A stretch of 64,000 bases of DNA from Bifidobacterium tibiigranuli. GTDB taxonomy: Bacteria; Actinomycetota; Actinomycetes; Actinomycetales; Bifidobacteriaceae. A program made the position numbers and the translations under genes. The stretch is taken from contig NZ_QLZA01000004.1 in assembly GCF_009371885.1 (NCBI RefSeq), positions 1 through 64,000 on the forward strand, read 5' to 3'. Position 1 is the first letter of the stretch; each line of letters begins with the position of its first letter. This document shows, in pieces, positions 42,168-49,963 of this stretch. The notes beneath the pieces were generated by a model. The model saw only the letters and a program-made list of their open reading frames with translations. It was not told the origin of the DNA and made no database searches.

Positions 42168-43265
42168 CTAGTTCAGCCCGCTGCAGTCGCCGAACACCTT
42201 GCATCGGTCTGTGGGCGACAGGATGATCGCGTTCTTGTTCTGCTCGGCCACCCAGGCATCCCAATTGAAGCTGCTGCCGCCTTGCTGCCCGCCGCCGTTG
42301 TTCGCCGGCGCGGGTGCCTGGGGCTGTGCCTGCTGTCGTGGCGCGGCCGGCTGCTGATAGCCTGTGCCGCCGCCAGCGTAGGACTGGGCTGCGCCGCTGT
42401 AATTGCCGTAGGCGGGGGTTTGGGCGTACGACTGCGTCGATTGCGCCGCGCCCTGGGATTGCGCGGCCGCTTGGGCCTGGGCTGCTGCGGCGTCGGCTGC
42501 TGCCTTCGCGTCGGCGTCGCTCTTGGTCTTCATGGAGTCGTTGACCTGCCGGCTCGCGTCCGCCAGGGGCTTCAATGCAGCCGTATACGCTTCGGCCAGG
42601 CCCGGCTTCAAGCCGGTGCCGGGGGTCTTGAGCGTCTTGTCCGCGCCGCTGATCGCGGCGGAGAGCGCGTCGCGGGTCCTGTTGTCCGCGACCTTGCCGT
42701 TCGAGTCCGCCAGGAGCTTCTTCGCCGCCCCGTCGGCATTCGAGAGCATGTCCTTCGCGTCCTTCACGCGCTTCGAGGACTGCGAGGCCCTGACCTCGGC
42801 GATGGCCTGATCGATGGCCTTCGCATCGTCGCCCAGGGTCGCGCGGGCCTGGGCGTAGCCGTGCAGCACGGGGATCTCCTCCCACAGCGCCCAGGGGCGC
42901 GCCTGTCCCGGAGCCGGCAGACGCCGGCCGGCGGCCGTGTTCAGCGCGTCGATGGTCTTCACGTCGAGCACCTTGCCCTTCGCGCTTTTGGCGAGGTTCC
43001 TCGCCTCGCCCGTCTTCCCGATGTAAGCGCTCCGCTCGGCGGCATAGGACGCCTTCTCCGCATCCAGCCTGTGCGCGGCGTACGCGCAGCCGCCCGCGTA
43101 TGCGGCGGCCAGAGCGAGCACGACGCCGACGGCCGCGATGACCGCGGCGCGCCTGCGCCTCACGGCCCTGGCAGGACCGCTCTGCGCCATCCCGTCGTCC
43201 GGCCCGTCGGCCACGCTCTGCAGACCGTCCGTGTCGACGACTGGCAGCGCCTCGGTCTCGGCCAT
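42168..43265 (-). CDS. Membrane-anchored coiled-coil protein with Gln/Ala tail (paralog of 36266-37468)
   Basis: A 365-residue protein: short cytoplasmic N-terminus, one transmembrane helix (about 42-62, VIAAVGVVLALAAAYAGG), a helical outer part with GKV-D---R-AL--AI--A-KTL as in the gene on the other side of the adhesin, and a Gln/Ala/Tyr-rich tail (SYAQTPAYGNYSGAAQSYAG) ending in a conserved-looking FNWDAWVAEQNKNAI and two Cys. It probably works with the adhesin at the cell surface. GAGGAGAATGAC precedes ATG. Confidence 0.65.
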   Translation of the reverse strand: MAETEALPVVDTDGLQSVADGPDDGMAQSGPARAVRRRRAAVIAAVGVVLALAAAYAGGCAYAAHRLDAEKASYAAERSAYIGKTGEARNLAKSAKGKVLDVKTIDALNTAAGRRLPAPGQARPWALWEEIPVLHGYAQARATLGDDAKAIDQAIAEVRASQSSKRVKDAKDMLSNADGAAKKLLADSNGKVADNRTRDALSAAISGADKTLKTPGTGLKPGLAEAYTAALKPLADASRQVNDSMKTKSDADAKAAADAAAAQAQAAAQSQGAAQSTQSYAQTPAYGNYSGAAQSYAGGGTGYQQPAAPRQQAQPQAPAPANNGGGQQGGSSFNWDAWVAEQNKNAIILSPTDRCKVFGDCSGLN

Positions 43266-43365
43266 GTCATTCTCCTCATGATCTTCTCCTTCGAATCTCC
43301 CCTGACCCGGCAGACGCACACTACCACAGGCGTCCGCCCATCCGGACAGGAACACATCTAATCAA

Positions 43366-43440
43366 CTAAATGTCTTATTGTTTTCTTGTCTAATTGTTTT
43401 ATTGCTTAACTATGTTTCTATATATCTATGCATCTATTCG
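43366..43440. repeat. AT-rich repeat region with GAAAACAA words
   Basis: On the minus strand it reads ACAAGAAAACAATAAG and related words, sharing ACAAGAAAACAA with 8013-8060 and 37525-37545. It is upstream of the leftward membrane gene at 43265 and may hold its promoter and a regulator site. Confidence 0.55.
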
Positions 43441-43441
43441 T

Positions 43442-43936
43442 CTATGCGTGCAGCAGGTCGGACGCGGCGTGCAGCACGGGCATGAAGGCCGCTGCGGACA
43501 GGAGGCAGGCCGCGCCTAGGCACAGGCGCACCCAGAACGGGACCGGCCGCCAGGTGCGGCCGGTGGTCATCACGACCCTGCCTTTCTCGTCCACATCGAT
43601 GGGGCGTTTGCGCCCGTACCTGGCCCACCGCCACGCCTGGCGGCAGATCGCGGGCACGACGAACACGGCCACGACGGCGGCGGCCACCTGCACGCACAGC
43701 CAGAGCGGCACGCCGGACAGCGACGGATCCCTGGCCTCGAACGCTGCGGAGAAGCGGCGCACTGAGTAGTCGAGCGTTATGACGCAGCCCATCGAGAGAC
43801 AGAAGGCCTTCATCACATCCAACTCGGCCTCGGACATGCTCCGCTTGTCGATGACCACGGACTGGATGGTGAACCAGGCCTCCGAATAGAAAATCGCGGC
43901 GAACAGGGGGCAGGCCAGCCAGTCATAGAACGTCAT
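43442..43936 (-). CDS. Polytopic membrane protein, unknown
   Basis: A 164-residue protein with membrane segments at about 1-25 (LACPLFAAIFYSEAWFTIQS), 80-100 (VPLWLCVQVAAAVVAVFVVP) and 135-155 (VRLCLGAACLLSAAAFMPVL), and a basic loop RRPIDVDEKGRV between the last two. It probably begins a leftward unit with the membrane gene at 43265. Family unknown. Confidence 0.6.
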   Translation of the reverse strand: MTFYDWLACPLFAAIFYSEAWFTIQSVVIDKRSMSEAELDVMKAFCLSMGCVITLDYSVRRFSAAFEARDPSLSGVPLWLCVQVAAAVVAVFVVPAICRQAWRWARYGRKRPIDVDEKGRVVMTTGRTWRPVPFWVRLCLGAACLLSAAAFMPVLHAASDLLHA

Positions 43937-43974
43937 GACTTCTCCTTATCTTGTACAGGTCCATCAAAATGGCG

Positions 43975-44508
43975 TCACCGGCCTGGAACCAGAGCGGATC
44001 CGGCATGGCTGTCGACGGTGCCTTCGCAGGCATGGCCCGGCTGCCCGGGCATGTGATCGAGCCGCCCGTCAATCAGGCACGCCATGGGCATGCCTTCCAG
44101 CGCGGATCGCGGCGTGACGATGACCGCGTCGCTGTACGGGTCGTACTCGGCCCGGAAGTGGTCGTCCGCGCTCACGCCCAGCGGGATCATGGACTCCGGG
44201 TAGTCCCGTCGCGTGCAGTGGAAGCTGTATGAGCGGTGCAGGCGGCGGACGCCGCGCCATGCCTGCCCCAGGGCGTCGAGGAAAAGCACGACGATCAGCG
44301 TCCATCCCACCGACAGCGCGGCGATGCGCGCGTCCCCGCCATGGTGGTCTCCCGCGACCGTCGCCGTGGTTGCCGCCATGCCAGGCAGAAGTTCGAGCTC
44401 TGCAACGGCTATGAGGACCCACCCGGCAGGCCGTGCGGCATCCGCCGCGTGCATCCAGAGCCAGCTGTTCCTTGTATTCGTCGTCTTCGTCTCCGTTTTT
44501 CCTTTCAT
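43975..44508 (-). CDS. Two-span membrane protein, unknown
   Basis: A 177-residue protein with two membrane helices (about 28-45, GWVLIAVAELELLPGM, and 62-85, ALSVGWTLIVVLFLDALG), a His/Arg-rich loop after them and a soluble C-terminal domain (YDPYSDAVIVTPRSALEGMP). The C-terminal part may be a beta domain. GGAAAAACGG precedes the ATG. Transcribed leftward with 44516-44962; no known family. Confidence 0.55.
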   Translation of the reverse strand: MKGKTETKTTNTRNSWLWMHAADAARPAGWVLIAVAELELLPGMAATTATVAGDHHGGDARIAALSVGWTLIVVLFLDALGQAWRGVRRLHRSYSFHCTRRDYPESMIPLGVSADDHFRAEYDPYSDAVIVTPRSALEGMPMACLIDGRLDHMPGQPGHACEGTVDSHAGSALVPGR

Positions 44509-44515
44509 GTCGTCG

Positions 44516-44962
44516 TCAGTACAGGGCTGGCTGGATCGCGTGCGGGACGTCGGGGCCGTCGGCCAGGATCAGCCCGAACGCGTCCGATTCCAGCCGTTCG
44601 ACGTCCCCGATATCGCGCGCATGCTCGGCGAGGATCCGCTCGAACGTATCCCGCGAGACCGGCGAGGGGACCAGCCGCCCGCCCGGGCCGGACGCGAGCA
44701 CGCTCCACGAGTCCGTCTCGAAGCGCGAGAGCCACGACGGGCACCGGACCGACAGGCCCCGCCCCACGTGGAACGAGAACCGTATCGCGTCGTTCGCCTC
44801 GGCCGAGCCCGCAGGCTCCGCGATCCCGTCGACCTCGTACACGCGAGGTAGCGTGACGTAGAACTCGAGCCCCCCGCACACGCCGATCCGGGGCACCTCG
44901 AACGGCGCGCGCACGCCCAGGCGCCTGTTGCACGTCACCCTCACCCTCCGCTTGCCAGCCAT
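44516..44962 (-). CDS. Soluble protein of unknown function
   Basis: A 148-residue protein, basic at the start (MAGKRRVRVTCNRRLGVRAP), then beta-rich (GLEFYVTLPRVYEVD, IRFSFHVGRGLSV), then helical (RDTFERILAEHARDIGDVER). GGGAAGGATGCG precedes ATG. It is 50 bp from the whiB-like gene and seven bp from the next, so all are probably one operon. No family recognised. Confidence 0.55.
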   Translation of the reverse strand: MAGKRRVRVTCNRRLGVRAPFEVPRIGVCGGLEFYVTLPRVYEVDGIAEPAGSAEANDAIRFSFHVGRGLSVRCPSWLSRFETDSWSVLASGPGGRLVPSPVSRDTFERILAEHARDIGDVERLESDAFGLILADGPDVPHAIQPALY

Positions 44963-45012
44963 GGCCGCATCCTTCCCGCAATAGACGAATAGTTGGTTTT
45001 CAAATTCATTGC

Positions 45013-45480
45013 TCAGCCCGTCTGCCTGGCCGTCCCGCTGTCCGGGGCGAGGTGCACGGCGCGCCAGCGGCGCTGCCGTTCGGCCGAGCTGCGGTGCCGC
45101 GCCCGGCTGCGCTCGTTCTCCCTGTCGCGCGCCTGGCGCACGACCTCGGGGTTCTCGCGCAGCCAGCGGGCCAGCGCGCCGCGCGGGTCGGGGTCGCCGG
45201 GCGCGAACCGCACGCCGGCCTCCTCGGCCAGGCGCTGCAGCTGCTGCCTCGCCCTGACCGGAAGCCCGCCCATGACGCCGAACTGGTCATGCGTCGCGAT
45301 GCCCAGCGCCAGGCAGTCGGCCTGCAGCGGGCACATCTCGCACAGTTTGACGGCCGCGGCGGTCAGCTCGCGCTGCGCCCTGGCGTCCGGCAGCGAGTCC
45401 GCGCCCCACATCAGGTCCTGCACCGGCTGCGGCAGCCCCATGCAGATCCCCGCGGGGGCCTGGGTCTGGACACTCGTCAT
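45013..45480 (-). CDS. WhiB-family Fe-S regulator
   Basis: A 155-residue actinobacterial transcription factor. Four cysteines C13 and C47-x2-C50-x5-C56 (KLCEMCPLQADCLALG) would hold the 4Fe-4S cluster, followed by the turn GVMGGL (usually G-[VI]-W-G-G) and a basic C-terminal tail (RQARDRENERSRARHRSS) that binds DNA. The Trp in the turn is replaced by Met. WhiB proteins work with the housekeeping sigma factor, sensing redox or nitric oxide. Its start overlaps the Rep-like stop (ATGA). On an ICE it might couple transfer to cell state. Confidence 0.82.
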   Translation of the reverse strand: MTSVQTQAPAGICMGLPQPVQDLMWGADSLPDARAQRELTAAAVKLCEMCPLQADCLALGIATHDQFGVMGGLPVRARQQLQRLAEEAGVRFAPGDPDPRGALARWLRENPEVVRQARDRENERSRARHRSSAERQRRWRAVHLAPDSGTARQTG

Positions 45481-46739
45481 AGCGCGCCTCCTTCCGCCGT
45501 TCGCAGATTGCCGGCGAAGTGGTATCCGCCGGCCATCGTGGCGGCGGCCCGCTGCTCGGCCGGCGGCTCGCCCTCGCCCTGATGCTCCGCCTGCCAGTCA
45601 GCGACGATCCGCTCGTCCGCCAGGCCGGCCCGCAGACCGGCCACGACGTGCTTCTTGGCGGCTGGGTAGTGCCCGTCGTCGAAATCGAGACGGACCAGCA
45701 CGCCCATGATGGCCGCCTCGGACGCCTCGCGGCGGGCCGGGGCGGGATGCTCCGGCCGGACGCCGGGCGTCGTCTGGGCGATGAGCCGGCGGCCCCGGGG
45801 GTCGTCGGCCATCTGCGCGCCGATCTTGTCCCACTTCTGCAAGAGCTTCGCCGGGCCGGTGACGCACGAGCGCCACGAGAACGCCCCAGACCGCTCCCGG
45901 TCGCCGGGACGGCGCAGCGCCCATTCGGCCACGGCCAGGCTCAGGTCCGGGCCGTGCGCGTCGAGCAGGCTGCGGGCAGCGTGCAGCTCGCGCTTCGAGC
46001 GCGGCCCGCCATCGGCTCCCGGCTGCAGGCCGCTGGGCACCGGCAGCCCGGCGTCGGCCAGCAGCAGGCGGAACCGGTCGCACAGCCGCCCGGCATCGGC
46101 GTCCGGCTCCAAGCCGCCCGCTCCGGCCTCGAATCCCGATCCGGGGGATCCCCCGGTGGGGGGATGCCCCGTAGGGGCAGAGGGGTATTTGTTTGTTATT
46201 TGTCTATTGGTGGACATTTTCGACACTTTTCCGGTCAGAATGTCCACTCTCGAATCCGGCTCGGGGTGGGTGGACATTTTGTCACTGTCGAAAATGTCCA
46301 CCCACGAATCCGGCTCCTCGCCCGCCGCGTCGGGCTCCTCGCACGCCTCGGCTCCGGGATACTCCTCCGCTGCCTGCACCGGCTCGGTCTCGTCGGGCTC
46401 CTCGATGTCCTCGGGCTCGATCTCGACGGGGCAGCCGCGCATGACCACGTTCCACACCGTGCACCGGTGCCCAGGCCTGACCGTCAGCCCCGTGCGCGGG
46501 TTGTGCGCGCTGAAGTCCTGATCGCCCGGCTCCAGATAGCCCTTCGCCACCAGGCAGTCCAAGGCGCGGCGCACCGTGCGCTCGTTGCAGCAGCACGCAT
46601 CCGCGATGCTCGCCAGGGCCGGCCACGCGGCCTGCCCATCGTCGTAATACGCCTTCCTCGCCAGGAACACCAGAATGTTCTTCTCCGACGGCTTCAGCCC
46701 GCGCACCGTCCACGCCCACGCCTCGCACGCCCCGCTCAT
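45477..46739 (-). CDS. Rep-like winged-helix protein
   Basis: A 420-residue protein. The N-terminal winged helix (about 5-75: LKPSEKNILVFLARKAYYDD, SIADACCCNERTVRRALDCL) resembles HTH_36-type domains of plasmid replication proteins. An acidic linker with a tandem DNA-level repeat (about residues 146-178, WVDIFDSDKMST and RVDILTGKVSKMST) follows, then a helical C-terminal region as in plasmid Rep proteins. It may initiate replication of the excised circle. The linker DNA has four GTGGACATT sites beside an AT-rich stretch. RBS GAAGAGGGCG. Confidence 0.6.
   Translation of the reverse strand: MSGACEAWAWTVRGLKPSEKNILVFLARKAYYDDGQAAWPALASIADACCCNERTVRRALDCLVAKGYLEPGDQDFSAHNPRTGLTVRPGHRCTVWNVVMRGCPVEIEPEDIEEPDETEPVQAAEEYPGAEACEEPDAAGEEPDSWVDIFDSDKMSTHPEPDSRVDILTGKVSKMSTNRQITNKYPSAPTGHPPTGGSPGSGFEAGAGGLEPDADAGRLCDRFRLLLADAGLPVPSGLQPGADGGPRSKRELHAARSLLDAHGPDLSLAVAEWALRRPGDRERSGAFSWRSCVTGPAKLLQKWDKIGAQMADDPRGRRLIAQTTPGVRPEHPAPARREASEAAIMGVLVRLDFDDGHYPAAKKHVVAGLRAGLADERIVADWQAEHQGEGEPPAEQRAAATMAGGYHFAGNLRTAEGGAL
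46209..46301. repeat. Four GTGGACATTYT sites inside the Rep-like gene, candidate iterons
   Basis: Sites at 46210-46220 (+), 46237-46247 (-), 46270-46280 (+) and 46291-46301 (-), i.e. two inverted pairs about 60 bp apart, each unit followed by CGAATCCGGCTC. An AT-rich run (46185-46209) adjoins. Sites of this order next to an AT-rich opening region resemble an origin. Confidence 0.7.
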
Positions 46740-46792
46740 GACTCGCCCTCTTCGGATAATTCGCGCACGTCGCCGCGAGCGGGCACAATGGG

Positions 46793-47482
46793 ATGATGGA
46801 ACTCGCGGGGCTGACCAGAATCGTGGATACGGTCATGCGCGAGGAAGCCATCGACGCGCCCCGCCTGGCATGGGACTTCACAGACGGCCCGGCGGCCTTC
46901 CAGGCGACCTACGTCCATCAGATGGACCACAAGGACGAGTACGGCGATTACGCGCAGATGCTCGTGGCCCAGATCCTCAAGGACACCGGAGGCGAGCGGC
47001 CGTGGTCGCACATATTCCACGTGCATCAGGGCCGCGCCGGGCTGTGGATGAAGCCCTGGATCGGAGAGGACTACGCCACGCTCAAGAAGATCCTCGGCAT
47101 CGAGGCAGGCCGGAACGGGCCGAGATGGTCGCCCGTCAGCTTCATCCAGCACATCGACGACGCGGCGGGCGCCATGCGCTTCCCAGGAAGGCATCTGATC
47201 AGATACGCGGCAGCGCTTCCCGAACGGCTCAGACGCGACGTGGACGAGGCGGACAAGACCATACTGCTCGGCTTCCGGCACAACACCGGAAACGCCCACC
47301 AGACCGCTGAGAACAATGACAAGACCAGAAGGCTGAGATCCAAGCAGGTCGCCGACTACTGCCGGGAGACGAACCAGTCGAGCTGCTGGACCGACCAGCT
47401 GAGGAACGGGCAGAGGGAACTGCCCATACCCAGGAACGTCATGGAGCTGCAGAACTCGCATCAGTACAGCCTCCCCGCCTGA
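46793..47482 (+). CDS. Soluble protein of unknown function, opposite to its neighbours
   Basis: A 229-residue protein, the only rightward gene among leftward ones. It contains LAWDFTDGPAAFQATYVHQM, PWSHIFHVHQGRAGLWMKPW and a basic C-terminal helix bundle (KTRRLRSKQVADYCRETNQS). The HVHQG segment and Trp-rich stretch are distinctive but match no family I know. The start is either of two adjacent ATGs with only a weak ribosome site, and a CACAAT lies six bases ahead of the second, so it could be leaderless. Its 3' end overlaps the next leftward gene by 22 bp. Confidence 0.5.
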   Translation: MMELAGLTRIVDTVMREEAIDAPRLAWDFTDGPAAFQATYVHQMDHKDEYGDYAQMLVAQILKDTGGERPWSHIFHVHQGRAGLWMKPWIGEDYATLKKILGIEAGRNGPRWSPVSFIQHIDDAAGAMRFPGRHLIRYAAALPERLRRDVDEADKTILLGFRHNTGNAHQTAENNDKTRRLRSKQVADYCRETNQSSCWTDQLRNGQRELPIPRNVMELQNSHQYSLPA

Positions 47483-48147
47483 ATCGCCTCGAGGACGCCC
47501 TGCACGGCCATATCCGCGCACTGCATGGCGAGCGGCTCCAAGCGCCTCTCGAACGCCTCGATATCGGCAGGCGGATCGGCCAGAAAGGCATGGACGCCCT
47601 TGCGCAGCGTGTCATCGAGAAACTCGTAGACCTCGTCCTTCATGGCCCGCTCCATGCTGTCCGTGAAGTCGAACGCGCGCGCCAGCACCAGCCGGTCGTG
47701 CTCGCTCAAAGCGGTCCGCGGATCGCGCCAGCTGCCATCGGAAGACGACTGCGGGCAGCGCTCCCTCACGGGAGGACGCCCGAGCGTGCCGGATTCCAAC
47801 GCCTTGCGCGCCTGATCCGTCTCGCGCTCCACGCGCCTGGAATAGGCGTCGAACGTCAGCGACCAGCGCCGCTCGCGGCTGGTGCGCGCAGGGAGCTTCA
47901 AAAGCTGCTCGAATTCGAGGATCCGCAGGCAGTCCATAACCGACAGGTCCGGCGCATCCCGCTCCGTGGTCTGCTCGCGCAATCCTGTCTCCTCGGCCAG
48001 GCTCGCGGCCATGTCTCCTATCAGCGGGCCGGCGGGCGTGACATGGCCCTCGTCGTCGGCCCGGCCGGCCAATGCCAGCAGCGTGAGCTTCCCGCCCGGC
48101 CACGGCAGCCGTACCTCCAGCGCCCGCGCCATCATTCCCCAGCTCAT
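47461..48147 (-). CDS. Winged-helix-like ICE protein
   Basis: A 228-residue protein. The N-terminus (LEVRLPWPGGKLTLLALAGR, DDEGHVTPAGPLIGDMAASL) resembles the winged helix of replication or transfer regulators, and the rest is helical (YSRRVERETDQARKALESG, DDTLRKGVHAFLADPPADIE). AGGAGG is eight bases before ATG. ATGA overlap links it to the following HTH gene. No named family. Confidence 0.6.
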   Translation of the reverse strand: MSWGMMARALEVRLPWPGGKLTLLALAGRADDEGHVTPAGPLIGDMAASLAEETGLREQTTERDAPDLSVMDCLRILEFEQLLKLPARTSRERRWSLTFDAYSRRVERETDQARKALESGTLGRPPVRERCPQSSSDGSWRDPRTALSEHDRLVLARAFDFTDSMERAMKDEVYEFLDDTLRKGVHAFLADPPADIEAFERRLEPLAMQCADMAVQGVLEAIQAGRLY

Positions 48148-48500
48148 AGCATTGCCTCCTTCGCATGCCTTCCGGATACAGGGTCCCTGCCTGGCAGCAG
48201 GTGCCAGTTCTCCTCCTGCAGGTCGTCGTCCCCGCCGCATCCCGGCCAGCCCCACATCGGCCGGCCGCGGCATTCCAGATAGTTCTTCCTGATCAGAGCC
48301 GAGAGCGCTTCCCGCACCTTGTCCTCGCTCAGGGCGAGGACGTCGGCGAGGTCGCCCACGCTCGCCCTGGCCTCGAGACGGCCGGGCGACGCGAAATGCG
48401 CCAGAAACGCCAGCACGAGCCGCGCGTTCGGCTCCAAGCCATACGCGCGCCACACCCACTGCGAGACGGCCTCCCGGCTCATCGGATCCACAACCCTCAT
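48144..48500 (-). CDS. Small winged-helix regulator
   Basis: A 118-residue protein with a winged-helix pattern: LEPNARLVLAFLAHFASPGR, then VGDLADVLALSEDKVREALS (recognition helix) and LIRKNYLECRG (wing). The upstream gene has the same kind of fold, so the pair may be duplicates. ATG before RVVDPMSREA is chosen; a later ATG is possible. Likely a DNA-binding protein of replication or transfer control. Confidence 0.6.
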   Translation of the reverse strand: MRVVDPMSREAVSQWVWRAYGLEPNARLVLAFLAHFASPGRLEARASVGDLADVLALSEDKVREALSALIRKNYLECRGRPMWGWPGCGGDDDLQEENWHLLPGRDPVSGRHAKEAML

Positions 48501-48688
48501 CGCGACCACCACCCGAACATCGCTTCGAGGACATAGACGATCATGACGCCCGCCATGAGCGCCAGGAGCGTGGCGGCGAAAAGTATCCGGTCATGCTCCT
48601 GGGGGTCGCCTTGCAGACCGCGCACCACCACGCCGAGGCCGAGTTGGCAGGCCAGCAGGCCAATCAGCACAATGTAGAACCAGCTCAT
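48497..48688 (-). CDS. Two-span small membrane protein
   Basis: A 63-residue protein with two hydrophobic helices (FYIVLIGLLACQLGLGVVV and ILFAATLLALMAGVMIVYVL) around a charged loop GDPQEHD. CAGGGAGG precedes ATG. ATGA overlap with its neighbours on both sides. Function unknown; possibly an exclusion or mating accessory protein. Confidence 0.6.
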   Translation of the reverse strand: MSWFYIVLIGLLACQLGLGVVVRGLQGDPQEHDRILFAATLLALMAGVMIVYVLEAMFGWWSR

Positions 48689-48906
48689 CGCCCGCCTCCC
48701 TGCGTCGGGGCGCCGCGCAGCGTGCGCTCACGCTCGGCCCGGATATCCGCGTCCATGCCCAGCGCCTCAGTCAGGGAGTCACGCAACGCCCTGGCCTGCG
48801 CCTCGTCCAGCGTCACCACCTGGCCGCGCAGCCCGTAGGCCGAATCGTCCCGGATGCGCACCTCGAAGAAGCCCTGCACGACCCGCACAGCAAGCATGCT
48901 CATCAT
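48685..48906 (-). CDS. Small soluble protein
   Basis: A 73-residue protein (VRVVQGFFEVRIRDDSAYGL, then VVTLDEAQARALRDSLTEAL) with two beta strands and a helix, ending in a disordered tail. The start could be M1 or M4. It is translationally coupled to the 58-residue gene upstream (ATGA). No family recognised. Confidence 0.55.
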   Translation of the reverse strand: MMSMLAVRVVQGFFEVRIRDDSAYGLRGQVVTLDEAQARALRDSLTEALGMDADIRAERERTLRGAPTQGGGR

Positions 48907-49079
48907 TCCGACCGCCTCCCCGCCGTCACCAGCCGGCGCAACGCGCCGACCATCACCTGCGGCACGCCGATCACCGTGCTTATATAGCAGTCCATCGACC
49001 CGTCACGGGCGCTGGACGCCAATACCTGCTCGTCTGTCCTGCTCAAGCGCTTGCGCAGGCGCGTCACCGTCGACTCCAT
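48903..49079 (-). CDS. Small helical protein
   Basis: A 58-residue frame (MESTVTRLRKRLSRTDEQVL, then DCYISTVIGVPQVMVGALRR) found by hand. Its start overlaps the stop of the upstream gene (TGATG) and its stop overlaps the next start (ATGA), which strongly supports translation. It is basic, with a helix-turn-helix-like centre. An in-frame GTG one codon earlier is an alternative. Confidence 0.55.
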   Translation of the reverse strand: MESTVTRLRKRLSRTDEQVLASSARDGSMDCYISTVIGVPQVMVGALRRLVTAGRRSE

Positions 49080-49339
49080 CACTCGGCCCCCTTATCGATC
49101 TCGGCCATCTCAGGCGCGACGATCAGCTCGTGTGCCAGGAAGGCGACAGTGGTGACGACGGCGAAGAATCCGCCGGCCGCGACGCACACCAGGTACGAGG
49201 GATGCCAGACACCGGCCAGGCCAATGAGGAAATAGAGCAGGAAGCCAAGCCCCGCATACACGCCCAGGCACATCGCCAGCACGCCCAGCCAGAACAGCAC
49301 ACCACGCAGCAGCGCGAAACGAGAAGAATCATTTTTCAT
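49079..49339 (-). CDS. Small three-span membrane protein
   Basis: An 86-residue protein with two to three hydrophobic helices (LLRGVLFWLGVLAMCLGVY, GLGFLLYFLIGLAGVW, LVCVAAGGFFAVVTTVAFLA) and an acidic end. GGAGGCATCCC precedes ATG. Coupled to its neighbours. Unknown function. Confidence 0.6.
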   Translation of the reverse strand: MKNDSSRFALLRGVLFWLGVLAMCLGVYAGLGFLLYFLIGLAGVWHPSYLVCVAAGGFFAVVTTVAFLAHELIVAPEMAEIDKGAE

Positions 49340-49824
49340 CGGGATGCCTCCGAATCGGCAGTCGAGCGCCGACGCTCGGCGTTGAGGAAATCACGGGACG
49401 CCCGCCAGTCCAGGACGGACGCGGCCAGCCACGCCGAGCACCCCGCCAGAGCGAGGAACACGGCAGCGCCTGCGGCCAGGAGAGCGACGCCCCGCCCGAC
49501 GGACGAGACGCATTCGATCAGCAGCAACGCCAGGAACAAGGCCGAGACCGCGGCAAGCACGATATTCTGCATGTAGCGGCGCGCCCGGCCATGCCAGTAC
49601 GCCACCTCATCCACCACATCGGCAGCATGGGAGACAGTCGGACGCTTATGCCCGCCGTTCGCGGGATGCGCCGCCATCGCACGCCGGCGCTCGGCCGACG
49701 ACACGCCCGGAGCGGAAAAATCAGGAAAAGTGACGCATGCGCCCGCCACGCCCCGCACGACACGCATACCATTGTCATCAGGCACCAAGGAAAAACCCAA
49801 GGTGCGCCTGTTAAAATCAGTCAT
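49336..49824 (-). CDS. Membrane protein, first gene of the right-end operon
   Basis: A 162-residue protein with an N-terminal soluble part (FSLVPDDNGMRVVRGVAGAC, SHAADVVDEVAYWHGRARR) and two transmembrane helices (about 86-105, NIVLAAVSALFLALLLIECV; 112-135, ALLAAGAAVFLALAGCSAWL), then a charged tail. AAGGAGTCATTGCG precedes ATG. A long coupled operon of eight or more genes follows leftward, down to the WhiB factor and beyond. No clear promoter seen. Confidence 0.6.
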   Translation of the reverse strand: MTDFNRRTLGFSLVPDDNGMRVVRGVAGACVTFPDFSAPGVSSAERRRAMAAHPANGGHKRPTVSHAADVVDEVAYWHGRARRYMQNIVLAAVSALFLALLLIECVSSVGRGVALLAAGAAVFLALAGCSAWLAASVLDWRASRDFLNAERRRSTADSEASR

Positions 49825-49900
49825 CGCAATGACTCCTTACTAGGGATCTGGACGGAAGAAGTTTCTGAAGGCTCATTCGTCCGGGTTCTTGTTATTGCAC

Positions 49901-49940
49901 GCCGGCCCGGTGGTCCTAAACACCGGGCCGGCATTCTTTT
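49901..49940 (+). terminator. Strong terminator left of the regulator pair
   Basis: GCCGGCCCGGTG (49901-49912), 8-nt loop, CACCGGGCCGGC (49921-49932), then ATTCTTTTATTT. It stops rightward transcription before the regulators; no rightward gene is visible before it, so it may end an antisense RNA. Confidence 0.8.
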
Positions 49941-49963
49941 ATTTATCTGCAAAAGCAACTTGG

